Assembly (NCBI RefSeq): GCF_000768345.1
Contig: NZ_AVPS01000001.1
Coordinates: 515,566 to 579,565 of the forward strand
Direction of reading: 5' to 3'
Length of the DNA: 64,000 nt
Source of the DNA: Lysobacter concretionis Ko07 = DSM 16239
GTDB taxonomy: Bacteria; Pseudomonadota; Gammaproteobacteria; Xanthomonadales; Xanthomonadaceae
Part shown: positions 32,042-41,300 of the stretch, in pieces
Layout: every line of letters begins with the position of its first letter
Position numbering within the stretch: position 1 is the first letter of the stretch
Program-made: the position numbers and the translations under genes
The notes under the pieces: generated by a model
The model's database searches: none
What the model saw: only the letters and a program-made list of their open reading frames with translations
What the model was told of the DNA's origin: nothing

Positions 32042-32554
32042 ATGAACACCACCACACGTGTCCTGATTGCCGCACTGCTGTGTGCCGCGGCCATTGGTTG
32101 CTCCAAGAAGGTGAAGGAAGCGCCGCCGGTCGACAGCGGTGCCAGCGCTCCGGTCACCCAGCCGGCTCCAGCCACCTCGGGCGTGTACGGCCCCGGCGAT
32201 CTGGACAGCGATGCCTGCCTGCGCCAGCGGGTGGTCTACTTCGACCTGGACCGTGACGCCCTGCGTCCGGAATTCCAGGCCCTGGTCGGCTGCCACGCCA
32301 AGTACCTGCGCGACCGTCCGACCTCGCGCATGACCCTGGAAGGCCACGCCGACGAGCGCGGCAGCCGCGAGTACAACCTGGGTCTCGGCGAGCGCCGCGG
32401 CAACTCGGTGTCCTCGGCGATCCAGGCCAACGGCGGCTCGGGCAGCCAGCAGACCGTGGTCAGCTACGGTGAAGAGCGCCCGGTGTGCACGGCGTCCAAC
32501 GAGGACTGCTGGGCCAAGAACCGTCGCGTCGAGATCATCTACACCGAAAAGTAA
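32042..32554 (+). CDS. pal: peptidoglycan-associated lipoprotein Pal
   Basis: Pal anchors the outer membrane to peptidoglycan. The 170-residue precursor has a signal peptide with lipobox AAIGC (lipidated Cys20) and a C-terminal OmpA-like domain: VYFDLDRDALRPEFQALVGCHAKYL, then LEGHADERGSREYNLGLGERRGNSV, where the Asp and Arg bind diaminopimelate. I prefer ATG 32042 over ATG 32036 because AGGA at 32031-32034 is seven bases upstream of the former and only one base from the latter. Two extra cysteine positions in the mature domain may pair. Confidence 0.95.
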   Translation: MNTTTRVLIAALLCAAAIGCSKKVKEAPPVDSGASAPVTQPAPATSGVYGPGDLDSDACLRQRVVYFDLDRDALRPEFQALVGCHAKYLRDRPTSRMTLEGHADERGSREYNLGLGERRGNSVSSAIQANGGSGSQQTVVSYGEERPVCTASNEDCWAKNRRVEIIYTEK

Positions 32555-32566
32555 GAAAGGCAATCC

Positions 32567-33373
32567 ATGATGCGCAAATTGTCGATTGCAGTTGCGACAT
32601 CGCTGGTTGCAGCGGCGGCCCTCGTGGCCGCCGCACCGGCCTTCGCCCAGCGAATGAGCCTGGCCGAACGGGTCGGTCTGCTGGAGCAGCAGGCGGGCAA
32701 CAACCAGGCGACCGTCGACCTCCTGCGGCAGGTGAACCTGCTCAAGGAGGAAGTGACTTCGCTGCGGGCCCAGATCGAGGAACTCGGCCATGAGCAGGAG
32801 CAGCTCAAGGGCACCACGCGCGCCCAGTACCTGGATCTGGACGGTCGGATCAACCGGATCGAGGGCGATGGCACGCCGGATGGGCTGACTCCGGAACGCC
32901 CGGCAGCTCCGCCGACCGCGGTCAATGCCCCTGCAGACCGGGCCCCCAGTGTGTACGGCGATGCGGGCAAGCTGGCGCAAAGCGCCGATGAACGCAGCGC
33001 CTACGATGTCGCGTTCGATGCACTCAAGCGTGGCGACTACGCGGAGTCCGCACGTCTTTTCCACTCCTTCCTCGGCCATTACCCGGGCGGCGTCTATGCG
33101 CCCAACGCCTTGTACTGGCTGGGCGAGAGTTATTACGTCACCCAGAATTACCAGCTTGCCCTGGACCAGTTCCAGGCCTTGCTGCAGCGTTACCCGACCC
33201 ACGACAAGGCCCCGGGCGCATTGCTCAAGGTCGGCCTGTCGCAGCAGGGGTTGAAGCAGGAAAATGCGGCCGAACGCACCCTGACCGAAGTCACCACGCG
33301 CTATCCGGGAACCGATGCGGCGCGCATCGCGACCGACCGCCTCGGTGCGATCCAGCTGGGTCGCCTGCAGTAG
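32567..33373 (+). CDS. cpoB: cell division coordinator CpoB (YbgF)
   Basis: CpoB is a periplasmic protein that coordinates PBP1b with Tol-Pal during constriction. The 268-residue precursor has a signal peptide ending APAFA (27), a trimeric coiled coil (about 30-85, MSLAERVGLLEQQ ... EELGHEQEQL), a disordered Pro/Ala linker and a C-terminal TPR domain (about 142-268: YDVAFDALKRGDYAESARLFHSFLGHYPGG and two further repeats). It closes the tol-pal run twelve bases after pal. The genes for its partner PBP1b and the LpoP-like lipoprotein lie 16 kb downstream. Confidence 0.93.
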   Translation: MMRKLSIAVATSLVAAAALVAAAPAFAQRMSLAERVGLLEQQAGNNQATVDLLRQVNLLKEEVTSLRAQIEELGHEQEQLKGTTRAQYLDLDGRINRIEGDGTPDGLTPERPAAPPTAVNAPADRAPSVYGDAGKLAQSADERSAYDVAFDALKRGDYAESARLFHSFLGHYPGGVYAPNALYWLGESYYVTQNYQLALDQFQALLQRYPTHDKAPGALLKVGLSQQGLKQENAAERTLTEVTTRYPGTDAARIATDRLGAIQLGRLQ

Positions 33374-33414
33374 CGGCAGCGCCCGCCGGCCACCGGGTCG
33401 GCTAAAATATCGTG

Positions 33415-34092
33415 ATGAACGTTGCACTCCCCGAGGCGGCCCCGTTGTCGCCCGATCGCCTGCGTCTGACCGAGATCTTCCTGTCGTTGCAGGGCGAGTC
33501 GCGCAGCATCGGCTGGCCGACGGTCTTCGTCCGCCTGACCGGCTGTCCGCTGCGCTGCCAGTACTGCGATACCGCCTACGCCTTCCACGGAGGCCAGTGG
33601 TGGGATGTCGACGGCATCCTGGCCGAGGTCGCCCGCCACGGTGCCCGCCATGTCTGTGTCACCGGCGGCGAGCCGCTCGCGCAGAAGCGCTGCATCGGCC
33701 TGCTCGAACGCCTGTGCGACGCGGGTTACGAGGTGTCGCTGGAGACTTCCGGCGCGCTCGACATCGGCGAGGTCGATCCGCGGGTATCGCGGGTGCTGGA
33801 TATCAAGACGCCGGGCTCCGCCGAGGTCGCGCGCAATCTGTGGAGCAATATCGCGTTGCTGACCCCGCACGACCAGGTCAAGTTCGTGATCTGCTCGCGC
33901 GAGGACTACGACTGGGCGCGTGGAATCGTCGAGGAGCACCGCCTGACCGATCGTTGCGACGTGATGTTTTCCCCCAGCTTCAGCCAGATCCGTCCGCGGG
34001 AACTGGCCGACTGGATCATCGCTGACCACCTGCCGGTGCGCTTCCAGTTGCAGCTGCACAAGATCCTGTGGGATGACGAGCCCGGCCGCTGA
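33415..34092 (+). CDS. queE: 7-carboxy-7-deazaguanine synthase QueE
   Basis: A radical-SAM enzyme of the queuosine pathway that converts 6-carboxy-tetrahydropterin to 7-carboxy-7-deazaguanine. The 225-residue protein has the cluster motif CPLRCQYC (Cys44, Cys48, Cys51) and the family blocks EIFLSLQGESRSIGWPTVFVRLTGC, CVTGGEPLAQ and LETSG. I use ATG 33415; a GTG three bases upstream is possible. TAAAAT at 33403-33408 resembles a -10 box but has no clear -35. It is followed by queC, in the same order as in pseudomonads. Confidence 0.95.
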   Translation: MNVALPEAAPLSPDRLRLTEIFLSLQGESRSIGWPTVFVRLTGCPLRCQYCDTAYAFHGGQWWDVDGILAEVARHGARHVCVTGGEPLAQKRCIGLLERLCDAGYEVSLETSGALDIGEVDPRVSRVLDIKTPGSAEVARNLWSNIALLTPHDQVKFVICSREDYDWARGIVEEHRLTDRCDVMFSPSFSQIRPRELADWIIADHLPVRFQLQLHKILWDDEPGR

Positions 34093-34259
34093 CCTCGGCG
34101 AAGTCAGGCCTGTTCCGCCCACAACTAGACGTGGCGGGTTACTCCCCAGAACGGCATCGCGGGGCGCTACACGGCCCGTCCCTCCGGCCTGCGTCGGATC
34201 GCGGCCCTTGATGCCGAGCCCGCGGCCCGTCCGCACTCCTCAAAAAAGTTGACCCGCTC

Positions 34260-34934
34260 ATGAAAAACGCCGTCGTTCTCGTTTCCGGAGGCATGGATTC
34301 CGCCGTCGTCATCGCGATGGCGCGCGAGCAGGGCTTCGCCGTCCATGCGCTGAGCCTGGACTACGGCCAGCGCCATACCTCCGAGCTTGCGGCCGCCGAC
34401 CGGGTCGCCAAGGCCCTCGGTGTGGTCGCGCACAAGACCGTCAGCGTGGACCTGCGCAGCATCGGAGGCTCCGCGTTGACCGACGAGATCGACGTCCCGC
34501 TCGACGAGGCCTCCGGTGCCGACGCGATCCCGGTGACCTACGTGCCGGCACGCAACACGATCATGCTGTCCGTCGCGCTGGGCTGGGCCGAAGTGCTGGG
34601 TGCGGCCGACCTGTTCTGCGGCGTCAACGCGGTGGATTACTCCGGCTATCCCGATTGCCGCCCCGAATTCATCGCGGCCTTCGAGAAGCTGGCGAACCTC
34701 GCCACCAAGGCCGGCGTGGAGGGCGCTGGCATCCGCGTGCACGCGCCGCTGCAATTCATGAGCAAGGCGGACATCGTGCGCGAAGGCCTGCGCCTGGGGG
34801 TGGACTTCGCCGACACCGTGTCCTGCTACAAAGCCGATGACGAAGGCCGCGCCTGCGGGCACTGCGACGCGTGCCGCCTGCGAGCCGAAGGCTTTGCCGG
34901 CGCGGGCATCCCGGACCCGACACGGTACGCATGA
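34260..34934 (+). CDS. queC: 7-cyano-7-deazaguanine synthase QueC
   Basis: QueC makes preQ0 from 7-carboxy-7-deazaguanine using ATP and ammonia. The 224-residue protein has the PP-loop SGGMDS at 9-14, the blocks LSLDYGQRH and [11 protein letters not shown], and the C-terminal zinc site Cys189, Cys199, Cys202, Cys205. Length is normal. The 167 bases upstream contain no gene; I looked there for a preQ1 riboswitch and did not find one. Queuosine is placed at the wobble base of GUN tRNAs (Tyr, His, Asn, Asp). Confidence 0.96.
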   Translation: MKNAVVLVSGGMDSAVVIAMAREQGFAVHALSLDYGQRHTSELAAADRVAKALGVVAHKTVSVDLRSIGGSALTDEIDVPLDEASGADAIPVTYVPARNTIMLSVALGWAEVLGAADLFCGVNAVDYSGYPDCRPEFIAAFEKLANLATKAGVEGAGIRVHAPLQFMSKADIVREGLRLGVDFADTVSCYKADDEGRACGHCDACRLRAEGFAGAGIPDPTRYA

Positions 34935-34977
34935 CGCATCGTCCGTCACTGTTTCGCACGGGGCGGGGGACTTGCGT

Positions 34978-34983
34978 TAGAAT
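34978..34983 (+). promoter_or_regulatory. probable -10 box of the tRNA-Lys gene
   Basis: TAGAAT, followed by a GC-rich stretch (CACGCCCCCGGCGC) of the kind that makes stable-RNA promoters sensitive to the stringent response. The -35 region is not clear; TTTCGC at 34952-34957 is 20 bases away. Confidence 0.35.
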
Positions 34984-35014
34984 TCACGCCCCCGGCGCAA
35001 GGCCGGGTGCGTGT

Positions 35015-35090
35015 GGGCCGTTAGCTCAGTCGGTAGAGCATCGGACTTTTAATCCGCTGGTCGATGGTTCGAATCCATCACGGCCCACCA
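35015..35090 (+). tRNA. tRNA-Lys (anticodon TTT)
   Basis: A 76-base gene with all arms: acceptor GGGCCGT pairing with ACGGCCC, D-arm GCTCAGTCGGTAGAGC, anticodon loop CTTTTAA with TTT at 35048-35050, T-arm with GGTTCGAATCC, and an encoded CCA end (35088-35090). It decodes AAA and AAG. The place after queC is shared with pseudomonads. The 156 bases downstream to recQ show no integrase or repeated acceptor end, so it is not an obvious island insertion site. Confidence 0.97.
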
Positions 35091-35246
35091 TCTCCGGCTT
35101 GCATTCGCGCTCGCTGTCGGAACTGCCTTGATCGCACGGCTGCACCCACGGCTTGTTCGCCTGATTGAAACTGTGCTGCCTCGATTTGCGTCCGCAGGTG
35201 CTCGATGGGGGCTGAAGTCTCACGCCGTCTTGTCGTGGCCGCGCGC

Positions 35247-37073
35247 TCACGCCACGTCGCAATCCAGCAACTGCTGCAGCACCGCTTCGCCGTAGCGCTC
35301 CAGCTTGCTGGCGCCGATGCCGGGAATCTGGCCGAGTTCGTCGAGGTCGCCCGGGTCGGATTCGGCGATCGCGCGCAGGGTCGCGTCGTGGAAGATCACG
35401 TAGGCGGGGACGTTCTGTTCGCGGGCCGTTTCCGCGCGCCAGCCGCGCAGGGCGCGGAAGCGGGCGGCTTCCTCCGGGGCCAGGTCGATCGGCGGCGGGG
35501 CGGAACCGTTGCGTTTGCGGGTGTTGGCCGGTTTGGGTGCATCGCGACGGAAGTGCAACTGGCGCTCGCCTCGCAACACCGGACCGGCGTCGCTGGTCAG
35601 GCGGAAGGCGCCATGGCGCTCGTGGTCGGCTTCCAGCAGGCCGGCGGCCACCAGCTGCCGGAACACGCTGCTCCACTGGCGCGCATCGAGGTTGTCGCCG
35701 ATCGCCCAGGTGCTGAGCTTGTCGTGGCCGAACTGGACCACCCGGTCGGTGGGCGTGCCGCGCAATACGTCGATGACGTGGCCGGCACCGAAGCGCTGCC
35801 CGGTGCGATAGACGCAGGACAGCGCCTTGCGGGCGACCTCGGTGCCGTCCCAGCTTTCCGGCGGGTTCAGGCAGTTGTCGCAGTTGCCGCAGTTGCCGGG
35901 ATGGCTTTCGGCGAACCATCCCAGCAGCGCCTGTCGGCGGCACCGGGTGGACTCACAATAGCCCAGCAGGGCGTCGAGCTTGCGCAGTTCCAGCCGTTTG
36001 CGCTCGTCGCTGGCCTCGCCCTGGTTGATCAGCATGCGCAGGTTGACCACGTCGCCCAGGCCGTAGTTGAGCCAGGCCTCGGCCGGCTCGCCATCGCGGC
36101 CGGCGCGACCGGTCTCCTGGTAGTAGCCCTCGATCGACTTGGGCAGGTCGACGTGGGCGACGAAGCGCACGTCGGGCTTGTCGATGCCCATGCCGAAAGC
36201 GATCGTGGCGACCATCACCACGCCGTCCTCCTGCAGGAAGCGGCGCTGGTTGGCGGCCCGCACTTCCGCCGGCATGCCGGCGTGGTAGGGCAGGGCGTTG
36301 ATGCCGGCGGCCTGCAGCTGCTCGGCGGTCTTCTCGACCCGTTTGCGGGAAAACGCGTACACGATGCCGCTGTCGCCGCGATGGCCGGCAAGGAAGTCGA
36401 GCAGCGCGCGCTGGCCGCTGCCGTCCTTCTGGGCGACCCGGTAACGGATGTTGGGGCGGTCGAACGAACTGACGAACTGGCGTGCGTCTTCCAGCGCCAG
36501 CCGTTCGGCGATCTCGCGGCGGGTCGGCTCGTCGGCGGTGGCGGTCAACGCGATCCGCGGGATGTCGGGCCAGCGCTCGTGCAGGACGGTCAGTTCGCGG
36601 TATTCGCGGCGGAAGTCGTGGCCCCACTGGGAGACGCAGTGGGCTTCGTCGATGGCGAACAGGGCGATGCCCGGCCCCGCGTGGGCGCGGTCGATCAGAT
36701 TCAGGCAGCGCGGGCTGAGCAGGCGTTCGGGGGCGACATAGAGCAGGTCGAGTTCGCCGGCCAGCAACCGTTGCTCGATGTCGCCGGCGGTGGCGGCATC
36801 CAGGGTCGAATTGAGGAAGGCGGCGCGCACGCCAAGCTGGTGCAGGGCTTCGACCTGGTCCTGCATCAGGGCGATCAGCGGCGAGACGACAATGCCGCAG
36901 CCTTTACGCAGCATGGCCGGCAGCTGATAGCACAGCGACTTGCCGCCGCCGGTGGGCATCAGTACGAGGGCATCGCCGCCGTTGACCACGCAGTCGATGA
37001 TGGCGGCTTGTTCGCCGCGGAATTCGGGGTGTCCAAAGGTGGTGCGAAGCAGATCGAGTGCGGCGTTTTCCAT
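35247..37073 (-). CDS. recQ: ATP-dependent DNA helicase RecQ
   Basis: RecQ unwinds DNA 3' to 5' in recombination and restart. The 608-residue protein has Walker A TGGGKS at 41-46, the DEAH box AIDEAHC, motif V/VI blocks [15 protein letters not shown] and [16 protein letters not shown], the zinc-binding domain with four cysteines (CESTRC ... CGNCDNC), a winged helix, and a C-terminal HRDC domain ([21 protein letters not shown] ... [12 protein letters not shown]). I chose ATG 37073; the open frame extends upstream to 37304, but that part is translated from a family B repeat and has no homology to RecQ. The gene converges with tRNA-Lys. Confidence 0.95.
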   Translation of the reverse strand: MENAALDLLRTTFGHPEFRGEQAAIIDCVVNGGDALVLMPTGGGKSLCYQLPAMLRKGCGIVVSPLIALMQDQVEALHQLGVRAAFLNSTLDAATAGDIEQRLLAGELDLLYVAPERLLSPRCLNLIDRAHAGPGIALFAIDEAHCVSQWGHDFRREYRELTVLHERWPDIPRIALTATADEPTRREIAERLALEDARQFVSSFDRPNIRYRVAQKDGSGQRALLDFLAGHRGDSGIVYAFSRKRVEKTAEQLQAAGINALPYHAGMPAEVRAANQRRFLQEDGVVMVATIAFGMGIDKPDVRFVAHVDLPKSIEGYYQETGRAGRDGEPAEAWLNYGLGDVVNLRMLINQGEASDERKRLELRKLDALLGYCESTRCRRQALLGWFAESHPGNCGNCDNCLNPPESWDGTEVARKALSCVYRTGQRFGAGHVIDVLRGTPTDRVVQFGHDKLSTWAIGDNLDARQWSSVFRQLVAAGLLEADHERHGAFRLTSDAGPVLRGERQLHFRRDAPKPANTRKRNGSAPPPIDLAPEEAARFRALRGWRAETAREQNVPAYVIFHDATLRAIAESDPGDLDELGQIPGIGASKLERYGEAVLQQLLDCDVA

Positions 37074-37202
37074 CGCGCTAGGGTAACAAGCGGCGATCTC
37101 GGCGACCGGGCGGACGATGCGGTTTTGTTCACCGGGGTGCGTAGTGGCAGCGCAAGTCAAGTAGTAGCAACAGCGGGACGCCGGCTTCGGATTGAGCAGC
37201 GC

Positions 37203-37295
37203 CCTGGGCGGGATTGCTCCTCGGCTCGGTCGGCCATCCATGGCCGACTCGCCGCCGCGGGCATCCATGCCCGCTCTACGCAACACCCGTCCAGG
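37203..37295 (-). repeat. family B three-stem element, copy 4 (inverted)
   Basis: CCTGGGCGGGATTGC (37203-37217) pairs with GCAACACCCGTCCAGG (37280-37295) as outer stem. Inside are TCGGCCAT-cc-ATGGCCGA (37230-37247) and GCGGGCAT-cc-ATGCCCGC (37257-37274). Compared with copy 2 (9841-9934), both hairpins show paired changes that keep the stems. Confidence 0.88.
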
Positions 37296-37481
37296 ACGCC
37301 ACATCGGTCATTTACCGACATGGCGTTGCGGGGCTTTCCTTCGGCTACATGAGTAATCCGGATGTACCTGATCGGGTAACGGGCGGGCGCTGCTCGCGAA
37401 ACTGGGCGCATTTCGCGGTCGGGGCGTTTCACGGGCTCAACCCGTTTTTGATTTTCCTTCGGCCGCTGGGAAGGTTTGGTG

Positions 37482-37550
37482 GCGCCTGCCGGGTGTCCCG
37501 ATCACCAAGCGAATATCGTGGAGCGACTGATCGGGATGCCCGGCAGGCGC
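37482..37550 (-). repeat. family C 69-nt inverted-repeat element, copy 2 (inverted)
   Basis: Same length and ends as copy 1 (GCGCCTGCCGGG ... CCCGGCAGGCGC). The inner stem here is CCCGATC/GATCGGG where copy 1 has CCCGG/CCGGG, a compensated change. The core between the stems differs from copy 1 by one base over 26-27 positions. Confidence 0.88.
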
Positions 37551-37682
37551 TGCCTGCGCAACAGCAAACAGCGGTCTTTGTTTCGGATCCAGAAAGAGTC
37601 GAACTCAGCCAGCCATCCATGGCCGGCTTTTCTCATTGGCCACCGGGCATCCACTGGCGCCTCGTCAGCCAAAGAGCTCCGG

Positions 37683-38264
37683 TTACTGCAACAACGAGCG
37701 CAGCATCCAGGCGTATTTCTCGTGGGTATGCAGGCGCTGGGTCAGCAGGTCGACGGTCGGGTCGTCGCTGGCGTCGTCGGCGGTCTCCAGCACGTTGCGC
37801 GCGGTGCGGCAGACGGCTTCGTTGCCGATGGTCAGCTGTCGCACCATCTCGTGCCAGTCGGGGACATCGGTGCGGCCGGCCTCCTCGGGGATGGACGACA
37901 GCTTGGTGAACTCCGCGTATGAGCCGGGGGCGTTGAAGCCCAGCGCGCGGATGCGCTCGGCGATCTCATCCAGCGCTGCCCATTGCTCGGTGTACTGGGT
38001 TTCGAACATCAGGTGCAGGCTGTTGAACATCGGCCCGGTGACGTTCCAGTGGAAGTTGTGGGTCTTCAGGTACAGCGTGAAGGCGTCGGCGAGAAAACGC
38101 GACAGGCCGTCGGCGATCTTCTTGCGATCGCCGGCGCCCATCCCGATATCGATGGCGGGGGCGCCGGCACCGGTGGAAACCGGCTTCATGCTCTTGCTGG
38201 ACGTGTTCTTGCCGGAGGTGCTGCTCTTGGTCTTGCTTGCCTTTGCAGGCGCTGGCTTGGCCAT
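37683..38264 (-). CDS. dps: Dps family DNA-binding ferritin
   Basis: Dps forms a 12-subunit shell that oxidises and stores iron and protects DNA under stress. The 193-residue protein has a Lys/Ser/Ala-rich tail (1-45, rich in KASKTKSSTSGK), longer than in E. coli, that should bind DNA, then the four-helix domain with the ferroxidase-site pattern KTHNFHWNVTGPMFNSLHLMFE and a WAALDEIAERIRALG block. AGGAG upstream of ATG 38264 (minus strand) supports the start. It is transcribed divergently from hrpA with 86 bases between. I could not recognise an OxyR site. Confidence 0.93.
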   Translation of the reverse strand: MAKPAPAKASKTKSSTSGKNTSSKSMKPVSTGAGAPAIDIGMGAGDRKKIADGLSRFLADAFTLYLKTHNFHWNVTGPMFNSLHLMFETQYTEQWAALDEIAERIRALGFNAPGSYAEFTKLSSIPEEAGRTDVPDWHEMVRQLTIGNEAVCRTARNVLETADDASDDPTVDLLTQRLHTHEKYAWMLRSLLQ

Positions 38265-38350
38265 GGTGCTCTCCTGTTCTGGAATGTTGCAGCGACAATA
38301 GGTCGCCGTGGGTTACCGCGTGAAACGCGTTGTTTGTCTTGAATGAGTCG

Positions 38351-41300
38351 ATGAAGCCTACCAACCCCGTTGCCAAAGCCACGTTACGACCCGTTGACGC
38401 CTCGCGCATTGACCTGGAGCAGGCGCGTCGGGCGATCGACGGCGGATTAAGCCGGGATCGCGGCCGCCTGCACGGCTTGTGGTCGCGTTGGCGCGGCCGG
38501 CCGGGCGATGCGGATGCCCGGTCGGCATTCGAGCAGGCCCTGACAACGTCGGTGACCCGGCGCGAGGCGCGTGCCGCGAGCCTGCCGCAGGTGCCGGCGG
38601 ATCCGTCGCTGCCGATCGCCAGCGAGGCCGAGCGCATCGTCGAACTGATCCGCCAGCATCCGGTGGTGGTGATCGCCGGCGAGACCGGTTCGGGCAAGAC
38701 CACGCAATTGCCGAAACTGTGCCTGGCCGCCGGTCGCGGCGCCGCCGGCATGATCGGCTGCACCCAGCCGCGCCGGATCGCCGCGCGTGCGGTCGCCAAA
38801 CGGGTCGCGGAGGAGCTGAACACCCCCTTGGGCGGATTGGTCGGCTACCAGGTCCGGTTCAACGAGAACGTCGGCGATTCGACCGCGATCAAGTTCATGA
38901 CCGACGGCATCCTGCTGGCGGAGATCCAGTCCGACCGCTGGCTGTCGCGCTACGACACGATCCTGATCGACGAGGCGCACGAGCGCAGCCTCAACATCGA
39001 TTTCCTGCTCGGCTACCTCAAACAGCTGCTGAAGAAACGTCCCGACCTGAAGGTCATAGTGACCTCGGCGACGATCGATACCGCACGCTTTTCCGGGCAT
39101 TTCGACAACGCCCCGGTGGTGGACGTGGAGGGCCGCGGGCATCCGGTGTCGGTGCGCTACCGGCCGCTCGAAGGTGGCGGCGAGGACGACGACGGCGATG
39201 GCACGGCAGGCCGCGACGGCGAGCGTACGGTCAATGATGCGATCGTCGCCGCCTGCGACGAGATCGCGCGCGAGGACCCGCAGGGCGACGTGCTGATCTT
39301 CCTGCCCGGCGAGCGCGAGATCCGTGATGCGCACCAGGCGCTGGAGCGACGCAAGTACCGCCACACCGAAGTGCTGCCGCTGTATGCGCGGCTGTCGGTG
39401 CGCGACCAGGACCGGGTGTTCAACCCCGGCCCGCAGCGCCGCATCGTGCTGGCGACCAACGTCGCGGAAACCTCGCTGACGGTGCCGCGCATCCGCTACG
39501 TCGTCGATCCCGGTCTGGCGCGGATCAAGCGTTACAGCCCGCGCAGCAAGCTGGACCGGCTGCACATCGAGCCGGTCAGCCAGGCCAGCGCGAACCAGCG
39601 CAAGGGCCGCTGCGGGCGGGTGTCGGAGGGCACCTGCTACCGGCTGTACAGCGAGGCTGATTTCGACTCGCGGCCGGCGTATACCGATCCGGAAATCCGC
39701 CGCGCCGCGCTGGCCGGCGTGATCCTGCGGATGCTGTCGCTGGGTCTGGGCGATATCGAAAGTTTCCCGTTCCTGGAACCGCCCGACCCGCGCGCGATTG
39801 CTGATGGCTGGGCGCAACTGGCCGAGCTGGGCGCGGTCGAAGCTGCCGAGCAGGGTCAGCGCAAACTCACGGCGACCGGCCGCCTGATGGCGCGGATGCC
39901 GGTGGACGTCAAGCTGGCGCGGATGCTGGTGGCGGCCAACGCGCGCGGCTGCGTGCGCGAGATGCTCGCGATCGCCTCGTTCCTGGGCATCCAGGACCCG
40001 CGCGAGCGTCCCGCCGATCAGCGCGCCGCGGCCGACAACGCGCATGCGCAGTTCGTCGACTACCGCTCCGAGTTCGTCGGCATCCTGAAGTTGTGGGACG
40101 CCTACCAGACCGCGCACGAGGAGATGACCCAGTCGCAGCTGCGGCGCTGGTGCGAGAAGCACTTCCTCGGCTTCCTGCGCATGCGCGAATGGCGCGAGCT
40201 GCATCGCCAGCTCAAGCTGATGGCGGCCGACCTGGGCTGGGCCATGACGGCTGCGGAATCATCTACCGGAGAATCATCGCCCGCGACAGCAACCTCCCCG
40301 CGCAAACGCGGGTCTGTGACTGCTCGTCCCCCACGCGGGCGCAGGGCGGAGTCTGCGGCTGTTGCGGGCGTGGGCGAAGACGCGGGTCTGCGCCTTGACG
40401 CGACCGCCTACGCCAACCTCCACCGCGCGCTGCTCACCGGTTTGCCGACCCAGATCGGCCACCGCGTGCAGCCGGCCGACAGCAAGCCGCCTGCCGACAG
40501 GAAGGCGGGCGAGCGCAAGGCCGGAGACAGGAAGACCGGCGGCGGCTACGAAGGCCCACGCGGACGCCGCTTCCAGCTGTTTCCCGGCTCCTGGCTGATC
40601 CGCAAGCCGCCGCCGTGGGTGCTGTCGGCGACCCTGCTCGACACCGAAAAGGTGTGGGCGATGACCAATGCCGCGATCGAGCCGCAATGGGCGATCGACG
40701 AGCTCGGCCAACTGCTGGCGCGGCGCCACTACGACCCGCGCTGGTCGCGTTCGCAGGGCCGCGTGGTCGGCAGCGAGCAGATCAGCCTGTTCGGGCTGGT
40801 GCTGGCACCGAAGCGGCCGGTGCATTACGGCGGCCTGTATCCGGAAGAAAGCCGGGCGATCTTCGCCCGCGATGCGCTGGTGACCGGGGAGATCAACACC
40901 CGCAGCGGGTTCCTGCAGCGCAACCTGGCGATGCTCGACAAGGCGCGCGAGGAGGAAGCCAAGCAGCGCCGCGCCGGCCTGGTCGTCGACGAGGACTGGA
41001 TGGCCGCCTGGTATCTGGAGCGGCTGCCACCGGATGTCCACAACGCGCAGGCGCTGGACGCCTGGTACGGCAAGTTGCCGGCGCCGCGGAAGGCCGCGCT
41101 GGAGTGGTCGCTGGACGATCTGCTGGTCGGCGACGAGACCGACGCCGCCCGCTTCCCGCCCGAGATCGCGTTGGGCGATGCGCGACTGGCGGTCAGCTAC
41201 CGCTTCGAGCCCGGCGCACCCGATGACGGCATGACCGTATCGGTGCCGCTGCACCTGCTCAACGCGCTGGACCCGGTGCGGCTGGATTGGCTGGCGCCGG

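Larger units (their letters stand above)
37074..37682. other. 609-bp gene-free region with three repeat structures
   Basis: In order: the recQ upstream region, a family B element (37203-37295), an imperfect hairpin ACGCCA/TGGCGT closing CGGT/ACCG (37296-37326), a family C element (37482-37550), and a single hairpin AGCCaGCCAT-cc-ATGGCcGGCT (37607-37628) followed by TTTTC. The last resembles hairpin 1 of family B standing alone. I see no gene in 37330-37480. Confidence 0.65.

Noticed and set aside
34093..34259. preQ1 riboswitch upstream of queC
   Set aside because: An A-run (CAAAAAAG) occurs near 34243, but the G-rich stem and loop of a preQ1 aptamer are missing.
35015..35090. tRNA-Lys as an island attachment site
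   Set aside because: No integrase, no repeated tRNA end, and core genes follow directly.
37074..37304. N-terminal extension of RecQ to 37304
   Set aside because: It is translated from a family B repeat and has no RecQ homology.
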